64,000 bases of DNA from Cephalopachus bancanus (lineage: Eukaryota > Chordata > Mammalia > Primates > Tarsiidae). The position numbers were made by a program, and so were the translations under genes. The DNA lies in NCBI GenBank assembly GCA_027257055.1, contig JAPVLO010000007.1:2666001-2730000 (forward strand). The letters run 5' to 3'. Shown here piece by piece: positions 40,004 through 52,254 of the stretch; position 1 is the stretch's first letter, and each line of letters starts with the position of its first letter. The notes under the pieces were generated by a model. It saw nothing but the letters and a program-made list of their open reading frames with translations. It had not been told where the DNA came from and ran no database searches.

Positions 40004-40310
40004 GCTGGGCTCGGTGACTCAGCCTGCAATCCCACGCCTTTGGGAGGCTGAGGTGAGTGGATTGTCTGAGCCGGCAGATTCAAGACCCCCCTAGGCAACT
40101 TGGCGAGACCTCACCTCTACAATAAATCAAAAATCAGCCGGGTGTGGTGGCTCGCACCTGTAATTTCAGCTACTCAGAAGGCTGAGGCAGAAGGATTGCC
40201 AGAGCCTGACAGGTCGAGGCTGCAGTGGCCAAGAGTGGCCACTGCACTCCAGTCTGGGCGACAGAGTGAGACTCCAACTCAAAAATAAATAAATAAATAA
40301 GTACATAAAT
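40004..40310 (+). mobile_element. Alu SINE, strepsirrhine-type dimer
   Basis: Begins GCTGGGCTCGGTGACTCAGC and ends in an (AAAT)n tail at 40281-40310. A perfect 16-bp target duplication AAAGTTAGTAAACTCA flanks it (39988-40003 and 40311-40326). The middle and right monomer match the copies at 1511 and 44956. The perfect duplication indicates a fairly recent insertion. Confidence 0.96.
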
Positions 40311-40326
40311 AAAGTTAGTAAACTCA

Positions 40327-40501
40327 TCAGCAGCACTTTTTGTTTTGCCAAGAAACTCACACTTTAATTGGCAGTATATTTGTAATGACACATAAAATAT
40401 CTGCTTTATAAACATTGACATCCAACATTTGCTGAAATATAAATTAACTATATCAAGCTTTGATATTATAGCATAAAATGAATTGAAAAAAGTCAGTCCT
40501 C

Positions 40502-40551
<50 letters not shown>

Positions 40552-40981
40552 CGTGTGACTTTGACAATTTTAGATAAAATCAGAATCTGTTAAAGGTCAG
40601 TTAACACTCAGCAGTATGGCCCAGGGGTCATTTCCAATATGACATCAATAAGCATCTTCCCAAGCTTTTCTATTCTAATTGGTCTATTTATATATTTTTT
40701 TTATTTTAGAGTTTATTTTGTCAATGTGTATTTTTTAAAGGAAACTATACATTTTCTCTAGGGCTCCAGATTGCTGTGGAGGTTTCTTTTTTTGACATTT
40801 AATTTCTCCTTTCCAGTGTTCTACAAAATTCTTCCTACTATGTACTTCTGCTATTTTTGCATCAACAATATTTTTAAACTATGGTTCTTAACTTAACAAC
40901 TTTAAATTATTTTTAATTTATTTCTGCTAAATAAGATGTTTTTAGCAAGATTCAACTGTCAGTGGTATTATTAAAAATATT
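40327..40981. other. AT-rich stretch with a (GT)n microsatellite
   Basis: No gene is recognisable. A (GT)n run lies at 40504-40548. The remainder is T-rich and could be very old antisense LINE sequence, but I cannot place it. It ends directly at the 5' end of the full-length L1. Confidence 0.6.
40504..40548. repeat. (GT)n microsatellite
   Basis: About 22 GT dinucleotides, ending in GTATGCGTGTG. Confidence 0.97.
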
Positions 40982-42545
40982 GGAGTTCCAGTAAGATGGC
41001 AACAGCATAGGTGGACTTGTGAGATTCTCTGAACATGAGTTGCCAAAAAGACTCTTACTTTTCTTCCCCCACCCCCCTGCCCACCGCCAGCCACACTGGT
41101 CCAAGACCCGGGGACCTTCAGTCCCACACAGGGCTGGATATTGCAGCCCCTGGCTGCTGCTGCTCCACTATATGTGACTCCCACCCACTCAGGAGTCTCG
41201 GGTCTCAGCTCCCTCCCTGGCTACGTCATCTGGCCCAACACACAGCACCAAGCCGCCAGTCACCCAGGGAGGCTCTGGGTGCCCACCCCTCAGAGATACT
41301 GGTCCCATTTCTGGCTGAAGTACACTGTGAGGGGCCCAGGGCCACTCTCGCTGCTCATTGCCTGCCCTTTGGAGCTTTGGAGCTCTGGAGTTCTGGGCCC
41401 ACCCTGGCTGAGGCACTCAGCGCGCGACCCCATGCCTGTGTAAGGGAACAGCATATCTTAAGGAGGTGCTGATCAGAGGCTCTCAGTTCCAGAGGAGGGA
41501 ACTCCCAACCCCCTCCTCCACCCCAGCCTGCTGGTGGCACCCCGGATCCAGCACCCAGCTGTGCAGCTGATCCCTGGTGCCTCCCACACCACCACAGTCC
41601 ACCATAGTGGATCAAACAGGGATCCAGATGAGTAGAGAGAAAAGATTCACGAAAGTGAAGCTGCCACCTCGGCCATTCTCCAGGCAGAGATTTGCATTGC
41701 CCCACCCACCTATCAGCAGCCTCCACCTCGGTTCCTAAGGTAACGTTGCTAAACAGGAGACAAAGCCCCTCCCCTATGATGAATCAGACAAAGGAAACTA
41801 AGCAACGTAGACCTCCCAGGCAGCAGGCTAAAAAAACAAACCCAAACTGCAAGTAAATCTAGCTGCCTGTAATGAAAACAAAGGGGAGAGACTTTAGCCA
41901 CTCAGGAAAGATTCCAGAGCTAGTCTGATCTCTTATTTTGACTTTTGATTTTATCATTTTGACTGTTTGTTTTGCTCACTTTTGTTTGCTTTCTGACTTA
42001 CACTATCTGTTTCATAATTTTATTGGTCTGTCTCTGTGTAGCTACCAGTATTCTTTAGGGAATTTTTCTTGCATGTTTTTTTCACTTCTCTTCTTTTTTT
42101 CACTTCTGCCTCTTTTTCACCTGTTAGTTGGTATGTATGTCTGTTTTCCCTCTCACTCCCCTTTCTTTCTAACTTCTTATTCATCCCCCCCCATTCCTCC
42201 ATTATTTCCTCTTTTGTACCTCCTTTTGATCCAGAGACCACAGCTACATACCATTGCATAGACAGATTGTAAGGCAGAGGGAAATAGGTTCCAGTGTGCT
42301 CATACACCTGTTGGTGGATGCTGGAAACAGCACATAGATTCTGAATCACAGCTTTCCCCTCAATTAAACCTCAAAACTGCAAAAAGTACAGTCCACACTC
42401 CAACCTCAAAAGTGAACAAAGCCAGAGGACCCTCATAAGGAAGAACAGTAAATTGCACAAGCAAAACAAAAGCAACCCCACCTTCCCTGAAAAACAAAAT
42501 TAAAGAAGGGGAGGGAAAGAGGGAGAGAGAGAAAAGTCTACACAA
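40982..42545 (+). promoter_or_regulatory. L1 5' UTR / internal promoter with YY1-like site
   Basis: This 1.56-kb leader precedes L1 ORF1. Within the first 20 bases it has AAGATGGC (40993-41000), the core of the YY1 site that positions transcription start in primate L1s. It is GC-rich to about 41750 and then becomes pyrimidine-rich (42040-42240). The absence of 5' truncation makes it the only L1 here that kept its promoter. Confidence 0.8.
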
Positions 42546-43518
42546 ATGAAGAAAAACCAAAAGAAGAATATGGGTCTCTCCCAGACACCTGGGAGGGCAG
42601 ACACTGAGAAAACTGACTTCGGAATGCAAACAATGAAGAGCCCCCAGAATGACTGGTCTCAAACTACAAGCCTAGATATCAAGACATTAAAGGAGAGATT
42701 AAAAAGAATTGAGGAGAGACAAGAAGAAACTAGAAAGGAGCTGATATCTGAGATAACAGTAATAAAGAACACTGTGAATGAAATAAATAACAAACTGATA
42801 AGCATGGAAAGCAGAATTACCCAAGCAGAAGAAAGAATCTCAGAGCTTGAGGATCAAAATATAGAACTAACCCAAACGCTTAAAAACACAGAAAATAAGC
42901 TCAAAAAGAATGAACAAAACCTTCAAGAGATGAGTGATTATTTCAAGAGACTGAATCTAAGAGTAATTGGCCTTCCTGAGGCAGAAAGAGACAGAGACCA
43001 CAGTGGAACAAACTTTCCATGAGATCATTCAAGAAAACTTCCCTTATCTAATCAGTGATGCAAAAATTCAAACACAAGAAATTCAGAGAACCCCTGCAAG
43101 ACAACAAATGAGAAGATCAACTCCTAGACACAAAATGATTCACCTAAACAAAGTAGGCATAAAAGAAAAAATCCTAAAGGCAGCAAGAGAAAAAGGCCAG
43201 ATCACCTACCATGGAAGATCAATTAGAATAGCAGCAGATTTATCTACAGAAACCCTGCAAGCTAGGAGAGCTTGGAGCCCTATCCTCAAAGTCCTAAAAG
43301 ATAAACAATTTCAACCAAGAATAACCTATCAAGTCAAGTTAAGCTTCATCAGTGAGGGAGAATTGAAATCTTTCCCAGATATCCAATCCCTAAGATCTTA
43401 CACTGCCACCAAACCACCTCTACATGAAACACTTAAGAAAGTACTAAACACAGAAGAAAAGGAAAAAAACAACAACGTTCTTCACAAGAGTACAGGAAAA
43501 AGAATAAAATACACATGA
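42546..43518 (+). pseudogene. L1 ORF1 (RNA-binding coiled-coil protein), frameshifted
   Basis: ORF1p is the trimeric RNA-binding chaperone of L1 ribonucleoprotein particles. The first frame (42546-43022) gives a basic N-terminus, a long coiled coil with heptad character (about residues 45-140, LKERLKRIEERQEETRKEL) and the start of the RRM domain (LRVIGLPE). A frameshift near 43000 moves the rest into another frame (to 43518), which holds the C-terminal domain with PRHKMIH, KEKILKAAREKGQ, ADLSTETLQARR and FISEGELKSFPD. Together about 320 codons, near the usual length. The frameshift removes a working protein. Confidence 0.92.
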
Positions 43519-43593
43519 ACCAACCCCAAAACCAAAAGAAAGAGAAAAAACCAAGTGGAAGAACAACACCTCTATAAGAACTCTATGATAGGG

Positions 43594-46500
43594 ATGAACT
43601 CTCACATTTCAATAATTAGCCTGAATGTGAATTGACTAAATGCACCACTGAAAAGACATAGAATGACAAAATGGATAAAATATCACCAGGCAACAATATA
43701 CTGCCTTCAAGAGACCCATCTCACTAGAAAGGACATGCACAGCCTCAAAGTAAGAGGATGGGAAACAAATTTTCAGTCGAATGGAGCACAAAAGAAAGGA
43801 GGAGTTGCAATCCTAATTTCAGACAAAATACCATTTAAGCTCTCAAAAATTAAAAAAGATACAGAGGGCCATTACATAATGATAAAAGGTTCACTCAACC
43901 AACAAGAAATATCTACCCTAAACATATATGCACCCAACATAGGTGCGCCAACTTTCATAAAGCAACATCTAGGAAAACTAAAGAAAGATATTGACTCTAA
44001 CACCATCATAACTGGAGACTTTAATACCCCACTCACAACCCTAGACAGATCATCAGGACAAAAAATCAGCAATGAGATCTGGAACCTCAATGTGACTCTA
44101 GACCAAATGGACTTAATTGATACCTACAGAACCCTCCATCCAAAGACCACAGAATACACATTCTACTCATGACTGCATGGAATGTATTCTAATATCGACC
44201 ACATGCTTGGCCATAAATCAAGCATAAACAAATTTAAAAGGACTTAAATTTTACCATGCACCTTCTCAGACCACAGTGGAATAAAAATAAAAATTAACAC
44301 CAACAAGGTCCCCCCAAAACACACAAAGACATGGATACTAAACAGTATGATGCTAAACAACTCCTGGGTCAATGATGAAATCAAAACAGAGATTAAAAGA
44401 TACCTGGAAACAAATGAAAATGAAGAAACATCTTACCAAAATCTCTGGTACACCATGAAAGCTGTAGTAAGAGAGGAATTTATATCCCTACAAACACACA
44501 TGAAGAAAATGGAAGGAACACAAATTAACAGCCTAACAAGTCACCGAAGGAAGCTGGAAAAGCAAGACCACAAAAACTTTAATTTCAGCAGAAGAATCCA
44601 GATCACCAAAATAAAAGCCCAAATCCAGGACATAGAAGACAAAAAGATAATACAAAAAATCAATGAAACAAAAGACTGGTTCTTCAAAAGGATAAACAAG
44701 ATCAATGGTCCCCTAGCTAGACTGACCAAGAAAAAGAGAGAAAAAAACCAAATAAGCACAATCAGAAACACAAAAAAGGAAGTCACCTCTGATCCTGAAG
44801 AAATCCAAAAGATCATTAGAGACTACTACGTGCACTTGTATGGAAACAAATTTGAAAACCTTAAGGAAATGGAGAACTTTCTGACATCACACAACCTGCC
44901 TAGGTTGAAAGAAGAAGAAATTGAGACCCTAAATAGACCAATAACAATCAAGGAAGCCTGGCTCAGTGGCTCAATCTGTAACTCCGCGCCTTTGAGAGGC
45001 TGAGGTGAGTGGATTGCCTGATCCTGTGGGTTCGAGACCTGCCTGGGCTACTTGGCAAGACCTCATCTCTACAATAAATCAAAAATTAGCCGGGCATGGT
45101 AGTGCACACCTGTAGTTCCAGCTACTTGGAAAGCTGAGATGGAAGGATCACCAGCACCCAGCAGACGAGGCTGCAGTGGCTGGGAGTGGCCACTGCACCC
45201 CAGTCTTGGTGACAGAGTGAGAATCCAACTCAAAAAAAAGAAAAAAAAACAAGGAAATTGACTATGTAATAAACTACCTACAAAAAATAGCCCTGGTCCA
45301 GATGGCTTTCCAGCAGAATTCCACAAGACATTTAAGGAGGAGCTGATACCAATCCTACTGAAGGTATTCCAGGCTATTGAAAAGAATGGAACTCTCTCCC
45401 CAAATCATTTTACAAAGCTAACATCACATTGATACCCAAGCCAGATAAAGACCCAACAAAGAAAGAGAACTACAGGCCAATATCTTTGATGAACATAGAT
45501 GCTAAAGTTCCCAACAAGATCCTGGAGAACCAGATTCAACAACACATCTCAAAAATCATCCATCATGACCAAGTAGGCTTCATACCCAAGATGCAAGGCT
45601 GGTTCAACATTCGTAAAACCATAAATTTAATTAAATACATCAACAGATGTCAAAACAAAAACCACATGATTATATCATTAGATGCAAAAAAAACTTTTGA
45701 TAAAATCCAGCACCCCTTCTTGATAAAAACCCTCGAACATCTAGGCATACAGGGAACACACCTCAAAATAGTGAAAGCCATCTATGAGAAACCCACAGCC
45801 AGCATATTCCTAAATGGACAAAAACTGGAACCATTTCCCCTGAAAACTGGACAATACAAGAATGCCCACTCTCACCCCTCTTGTTCAATATAGTATTGGA
45901 AGTCCTGGCTAGAGAAATCAGAGAAGAGAAGGCAATGAGGGGTATCCAAATAGGAAAAGAGGAAGTCAAGTTATCTCTCTTTGCAGATGACATGATTGTG
46001 TACCTTGAAAACCCAAGAGAATCTGTCAAAAACCTCCTTACACTGATAAAGAACTTTGGCAAAGTCTCAGGATATAAAATAAATGTGCAAAAGACAATTG
46101 CATTTCTTTACACCAATAATAAACAAACAGAAACACAAATAAAAACCACAATTCCATTCACAACAGTCACTAAAAAAATGAAATACCTTGACATCTTCCT
46201 AACCAGAGACGTGAAAGACCTTTACAATGAAAACTACAAAACACTACTCAAAGAAATCAAAGTTGACACAAACAAGTGGGAAAATATCCCATACTCATGG
46301 ACTGGAAGAATCAACATTGTGAAGATGTCCATCTTACCTAAGCCAATCTACAGATTCAATGCAATACCCATCAAATTACCAGCAACATTCTTCTCGACCT
46401 AGAAAACAACACAGGAATTCATATGGAAATACAAACAACCAAGAATAGCCAGAACAAGCCTCAGCAAAAAAAACAAAGCAGGTGGTATCACATTACCAGA

Positions 46501-47694
46501 CTTCAAACTTTACTATAAAGCTGCAATCATCAGAACAGGTTGGTATTGGTATAGGAACAGGCATATAGATCAATGGAATAGAATTGACATTCCAGAAGCA
46601 AAAGCCCAATTTCTCAACCAACTCATCTTCAACAAAGCCTCCACTACCTACCACTGGGGAGAGAAGAACCTATTCAGTAAATGGTGCTGGGAAAACTGAC
46701 TGACCACATGCAGAAGATTGAAACAATACCCCTATCTATCCCCATACACAAAAATTAACTCCAAATGGATCAGAGACCTAAATGTAAAACCTCAAACCAT
46801 AAGAACCTTAGAAAATGAAGGATATACCCTCATGGAAATTGGAACTGGCATCCAATTCATGAACAAAACCCAAAACCCACTGGCCATAAGAAAGAAGATA
46901 GACAAGTGGGACCTCATTAAACTGACAAGCTTCTGCAAAGCCAAAGAAACCATCAAGAGAGCAGGGAGACAGCCCACAGACTGGGAAAAAGTATTTGCCA
47001 ACTCCAGGTCCAACAAAGTCTTAACATCTTGGATCTACAAGGAACTCAAATGTGCTGAAGAGAAAAAAACAAACAACCCCATTATAAAATGGGCAAAAGA
47101 TATGAACAGACACTTCACAAAGGAAGACATCCGAGCAGCCAACAGACACATAAAGAAATGTTCATCCTCGCTAATCATCAGGGAGATGCAAATCAAAACC
47201 ACACTGAGATACCACCTAACTCCAGTCAGAATGGCAATTATCAATAACTCGAAAAATAACAGTTGCTGGAGAGGGTGTGGCGAAAAGGGAACACTTCTAG
47301 ACTGTTGGTGGGAGTGTAAACTCATGCAACCTCTGTGGAAAGCAGTGTGGCGATTCCTAAAAGCTCTAAATATCAACCTCCCATATGACCCCGCAATCCC
47401 CCTACTGGGAATATACCATGAAGAACTCAAATTGCTCCATAAAAAAGATACCTGCACATGTATGTTTATCGCAGCATTGTTCACAATAGCAAGAACCTGG
47501 AAGCAACCATGCTGTCCATCAAAAGAGGACTGGATTTTAAAAAGTGGTACATATACATGATGGAATACTACGCAGCCATAAAAAAGAACAAAATCATGAA
47601 TTTTGCAGCAACCTGGATGGAACTAGAGTCTATAATACTGAGTGACCTCTCACAGAAACAAAGATCTGACTATCACATGTTCTCACTCATATAG
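43594..47694 (+). pseudogene. L1 ORF2 (endonuclease-reverse transcriptase), broken, with Alu insertion
   Basis: The frame opens at ATG 43594 (MNSHISIISLNVN) and is stopped at once by a TGA. The N-terminal endonuclease domain follows (QETHLTRKD, NIYAPN, ITGDFNTPL), with another stop at 44171. The linker runs to 44955, where an Alu interrupts it. The reverse transcriptase spans 45250-46400: NYRPISLMN, then [11 protein letters not shown], and the catalytic FADD intact within [14 protein letters not shown] at about 45975. The C-terminal cysteine-rich segment lies at 47215-47350 and the protein ends MFSLI. Frameshifts near 45420 and 45860 and stops near 46400 and 46698 further break it. The domain order and length are those of a normal L1 ORF2 of about 1,270 codons. 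Confidence 0.93.
44956..45249 (+). mobile_element. Alu SINE, strepsirrhine-type dimer, inside L1 ORF2
   Basis: Begins GCCTGGCTCAGTGGCTCAA and ends in an A-rich tail. A 7-bp direct repeat CAAGGAA flanks it (44949-44955 and 45250-45256), possibly part of a longer, decayed target duplication. Excising it restores the L1 ORF2 reading around TIKE-IDYV. It is younger than its host L1. Confidence 0.94.
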
Positions 47695-47922
47695 TGGACC
47701 TTGAACATCCAATGTAATATTATAAGAAAATGACTGACAGTAGTGGGAAACTATGGGGGGGAAGGGAGATGGGATTAACAGTAATAAATATCTGTCTGGG
47801 GATGGGGAGACACCTCTTATCAACAAGGGTGCCAGAACGAAGCATATTTGTATACCTAACCCTTAACTGTACCCCACAATATCATAATAAAAATATTGAT
47901 TATATAAAAAAATTATATATTC

Positions 47923-47929
47923 ACACAAA

Positions 47930-47968
<39 letters not shown>
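47923..47968. repeat. (CA)n microsatellite at the L1 tail
   Basis: CACACAAACACACATACACAC then a pure CA run. It lies directly behind the A/T-rich L1 tail and probably grew from it. Confidence 0.95.
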
Positions 47969-47971
<3 letters not shown>

Positions 47972-48117
47972 CTTCTAAATTTAGATGAGATTGTTCTAAG
48001 CTAAACTTGTGAGTTTTAGAATATAAGATCAGAATATTCATTTTTAAATTTTAAGTGTTGATAGTTAATTGCCTAAAACCATTTAAAATAAAATTTCTTA
48101 AAGACTTACATCATTGT

Positions 48118-48397
48118 GGCCACATGTGGTGGCTCATGCCTGTAATCCCAGCAGTTTGGGAGGCCAAGACGAGAGGATTGCTTAATCCCAGGAGTTAAGA
48201 CCAGTTTAGGCAACATAGAAAGACTAAAAATTATCCAGACATGGTGGTGTATGACTGTAGTCTCAGCTGCTTAAAGGACTGAGTTGGAAGAAGGAAGGAT
48301 GCCTGAGCCCAGGAAGTGGGGGCTATTGGTGAGCCATGATCATGCCACTGCACTCTAGCCTGGGCAACAGAGTGAGACCCCGGACTCAAAAAAATCA
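48118..48397 (+). mobile_element. Old, internally deleted Alu SINE
   Basis: Starts GGCCACATGTGGTGGCTCATGCC and ends GAGTGAGACCCCGGACTC plus a short A-run. It has the AluJ-type head, many substitutions and a deletion between the monomers (around 48225), consistent with an early primate insertion. Confidence 0.9.
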
Positions 48398-49129
48398 ATC
48401 ACTGACCTGGCAGTTACACATTCTGTGCAAGAATCAATTCTGGTCTTGTTTGCTGTTGTGTTAGCAGTTTCATGATCCATCAGCTTCTCAGCTAGAGTTC
48501 TGGAAATCTGAAAGTCAGTGGTATGACCTTAAAATTACTTAAACAATATCATCAGAAGCCTGTACTCAGAGTACCTGTCTTAGCCCTTCCATGGATCTCA
48601 AAGTCAGTCCTTTTTGTTGGAAAGGAATCTTTTTGACCTCTAGCTGATTGCAGACACTTTCAAGAAAGCATTAGAGTGAAGCAATAACTGTCTGTGAATG
48701 ACAAAATGTAAAATGTCCATGGTTAAAGATAAGAGTTTATCATAACAATTGACAAGGACATTTGGTTGTTTCTGTGGCAGATAACATACAAATAACTGAA
48801 ATTAAGACTGATAACATTATACCAGGTCATATCATGGATAGAGAGAGTATTGATCAATTTCTAGGAATTTCATACAGTTTCTGATGCAGATTTAAGTAGG
48901 TCCTTTCTCCAATGATAATCTCTGGTGATTTAGTCATCTTTCTCTTCTTGGTATGAGAGGGAGACACTTTTACAGATGGTTTCCTTTATAAATGTAAATT
49001 TTACTTACAAAGGGGTAATTTTTGCACTATTTTAAAAATTTCTCCTGTACCTGCATTTTCTCAAAATAATCAGCTCCAAATAATCCTATCCTATGCTAAA
49101 AAGGCATATTTTGGGGTGGTAGAGTCTGG
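48398..49129. other. No gene or clear repeat recognised
   Basis: AT-rich sequence with stops in all frames. Nothing supports a gene or a named repeat. Confidence 0.5.
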
Positions 49130-49505
49130 TCTCCTATGCTGTCTTTCAAAGTGGCTGTGCTATTATATGTTCCACCAGCAATGTCTCTTCTCCTACAATG
49201 GTTTCCCTTTTTTTTTTAGAGTTTAGCAGTTCTAACAGGTGTGCGATGCTATCTTATTGCTGTAATTTCACTGTTCCCTAATGCTATGTTGAGCATCTTT
49301 TTGTATGATTATTTGTCATCTTAGTATCTTCTTTGGTGAGGTGATTCTTCTGATATTTAACCATTTTATAATTGGGTTATAGTCTTATTGTTGAGTTTTA
49401 AGACTTCTTTGTATATTTTGAATACAAATTCTTCCCCAGATATGTATTTTGCTAATATTTTCTCAGTCTGTAGCTTGTCTTTTGCATTCTAAGTTCGAGG
49501 ACATT
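49130..49505 (-). mobile_element. Old antisense L1 fragment
   Basis: The plus strand reads TTCTAACAGGTGTGCGATG, TTTATAATTGGGTTATAG and CCCCAGATATGTATTTTGC, the familiar antisense of mammalian L1 ORF2/3' region. It is diverged and truncated at both ends. Confidence 0.75.
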
Positions 49506-50002
49506 TTTAAGTAAATTTCTATGTAAGCTGTAAAGTTTGTATCTACATTTATTTTATTCCCTATGGTTTCCAAGTAACTGTTTCTTCACCGTCTTTGGAA
49601 AAGACACAGGACAGTGGGCCCCATTTCCATTTTAATTTCTAAAACTGTGGCACCAGGTGATCTCTGAATTTTCCTTCGGCAGGACAACCAGGAGGGAGTG
49701 CACGGCCACCACGTGGGCGCCCAAGGTCCTGCAGGAGGTGAGCCTGCCTTTCTGACCAGGAGGTGCCAAGGACCACCAGTAGGAAGGGAGCTTCCCCCTC
49801 AATGCATATTCAGGGACCCTGCCTTGCTTTGTGACGAACTGAGGCTGTGTCCATGGTAAGTCAAATCCCCTGTTCACAGCCCTGACTGCAAGGGACTGGC
49901 AGAAAGACTGGCAGGAGGGGTGGACTCGTGTTTAAAACTGGAAACAAAATCCACTCTTTCTCCTGCACCCAAGGTACTTCTCCATGCTCAGACATGGTGG
50001 CC

Positions 50003-50192
50003 ACTGATGTGATGTCCACTAATGTAGCATCCACTAATGCAATGTCCAGTTATGAGATGTTCACTGATGTGATGTTCACTGACATGATGTCTACTGATGT
50101 AATGTCCACTCACATGTTGCCCACTTTGATGTTCACTGATGCAATGTCCCCTCACATGTGCTCTAATGTGATGTCCGCTAATGTAATGTTTT
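50003..50192. repeat. 15-bp minisatellite (~13 units)
   Basis: Units are variants of ACTGATGTGATGTCC, each 15 bp apart from two shortened ones near 50120 and 50170. Because 15 is a multiple of three, the plus frame 49928-50194 stays open as a five-residue repeat (DVMST-like), and the minus frame stays open too (SGHHI-like). I see no evidence of a real protein. Confidence 0.92.
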
Positions 50193-52250
50193 AGCAGTAG
50201 CCTCATAAGAGTAACATGGCATTCAGACTCTTACTGGACAGCTGATGTCACAGTTTCTGCTGACCTGGATCTGAGTGTAGCTCAGCCTCTAGAATGAAAG
50301 TCAATATCATCTCAGATTTACTGACATGGTATTGACGTGGTTGCGTGTAAAAGTCAGGTACTTTCCAGTAATTCCGTCCTTACAGGAGACTTGTGACAAA
50401 GCACAACATACTCTCCAACCTTTCTCCAGGTTTCTCCTTAGGATCCAGTTTTCTTTCTCTGCATCTTTTTCTGAGACCCTCAGTTTCACAACCTTGGCAG
50501 ATGTAAAGGGCAGAGGTGACACCAGGTTGGGTCTTTCCATGTTTCCTTCTGAGCAGATTCAGACTCTGCATTCCTGGCAGAACTCCCTGCCTGATTCTGA
50601 CCTCATTGCAGTCCACGTGGAAGAGCACAGATCCACCCACCTACCACTGGATCTCAACTTATTAGTGGCAAAATACTTAACAAAACCTGAATCTCATCTG
50701 TCACTCTCGAGATTTACTTTTACTTGTGGTTTCCCATTGGCCTTAGAACGAGGGCTACAGGACTGACCATGGCCTCCACACGCTGATTTCTCCTGCCTGC
50801 TGCCCTCTCCCATCCACCCCAATTGCCTGCAGTCTAGTCTGCTCTCATTTATGGGGACACAGCAGACTCTTAGGTGTCTTGGAGATTTTATGCATGCTCC
50901 CTCAGCTCGTCTAACCAATATCCACACTTATCCAATTTGCTAAGTCTTTATCCAGCTAAATCTTTAAAGTCACAGAAGTGTGATAACTAACAGTAGAAAA
51001 GTTAATAACATGGTTTTTCTAAAGACAAAAAATTCATTATTTGTTAAATCATTTGTGACAATTTATAAATCAAAGAAATAGTAATCAAATGGAACCAAAG
51101 TTCATGTTTAGAGTAATTAGTGAAGAAAAAGAAAAATATTTATTTATACAATAGACAATTAGTAAAGAAAGCTTGGAGATTTAAACAGATGAAATTATTA
51201 ATGTTTAAGTATTGCTATGCAGTGAGGGGTATCATTATTTTAGAGTTCCAGTATGGAACTTGGGGTAGATACACATTCATGTGTCCAGTGAACCCAATGG
51301 CATCCTCTGCCTCCTTCTGCTGAATGGCAAATTATTGACCCATGGAGATTGATGAACAACCTGCCAACGTCACCATAATCTTCAGTCCAGCAGGAAAGTC
51401 TTCATATTTCAGAATATCATATCCTGTCATGTCTTATCTTTTCTCATCCAAGAAAGCCTGCTCCTTGAAAATATTGTTAACCTGCTGCTCCTTGGGTGGA
51501 GCTAGACAGGAATAATTGTACAACACAAAATTACATGACTCTCAGAAAAGATGATGTAAGAAACACTTGGCAAGGTAAAACAATGTACTAAAAATGCTCA
51601 TACATGTATTCCCATAAGAACACATATAAGTGTTAATTTAAATGCCAGTCACACCTTGAAACTTGAAATCAAGAGGCCCTAATTATACTCTGAATGTGAT
51701 GAGAACTCACCGATATCTTAGTTCAGAGCCTGGCTAACTCCTGCATTCACACAATGATCTTTGGTTATGGACTTGGGCCTTGGCATCTCCTGGCATTATA
51801 TTCTTTGTCTCCAACACAGGGATGCAAGATAACTTATGCAAACCTGAAAACACAAAGATCGCAATATTCATGTATTTTTTGAGGGGAGAGTATTAGAGAA
51901 TAAAACCCATTTCACATTTGGTGATTACTTCTGAGATAAATTTCAAGTCTCCATTTCTTGCTTTGCTGTCCAATTCTGGAAGCCACTAGTGTATAATAGA
52001 GAGTTATTTCTCCTAAGACTGTGGGCTTTGTCCTGAAATGTTAGTGGAGTTACCAGGGCTCATGAAAGCTGTAACTTTGCTCCTTGTTCTTTGAGGAAGA
52101 AGTCCTGTGCACAGAGCGTGAAAAATAATACAAGAGCTGAGTATTTTTTATGTAAATTTACTTGAGAAAAATGTTACTATTTTGCCCACTTGGAATTGGT
52201 GAAATTTGGTACACTGGCAGTGTTGTGCAATGAGCTATCTAGTTCCAGAG
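50193..52250. other. Unassigned stretch, possibly containing pseudogene scraps
   Basis: The base composition of 50200-50940 is more even than in the neighbouring repeats, and open frames occur on both strands (50326-50766 plus, 50380-50640 minus), but no domain is recognisable. On the minus strand 51300-51520 reads as a short protein-like segment (KEQQVNNIFKEQAFLDEK) with stops, which may be a pseudogene fragment I cannot name. 51530-52250 shows nothing I can identify. Confidence 0.45.
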
Positions 52251-52254
52251 CATT

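Larger units (their letters stand above)
40982..47920 (+). mobile_element. Full-length but inactivated L1, carrying an Alu
   Basis: A complete LINE-1 layout: 5' UTR (about 40982-42545), ORF1 (42546-43518), ORF2 (43594-47694), 3' UTR with AATAAA at 47886-47891, then an A/T-rich tail that runs into (CA)n. Total length without the Alu is about 6.6 kb, normal for a mammalian L1. ORF1 has a frameshift near 43000; ORF2 has in-frame stops, frameshifts and an Alu at 44956-45249. It is therefore dead. I could not identify a convincing target duplication because both flanks are AT-rich. Confidence 0.95.

Noticed and set aside
41035..41726. Open frames on both strands (145 and 123 codons) in GC-rich DNA
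   Set aside because: They lie inside the L1 5' UTR, whose GC-rich sequence leaves frames open by chance.
42020..42349. Minus-strand 109-codon frame
   Set aside because: It is antisense to the pyrimidine-rich L1 leader and is low-complexity.
47923..47968. Independent microsatellite origin for the (CA)n run
   Set aside because: It starts within the L1 A/T-rich tail, so growth from that tail is simpler.
50200..50950. A B30.2/butyrophilin-like exon
   Set aside because: One short phrase (ADVTVSADLDL) is reminiscent, but no further domain words follow and the frame breaks.
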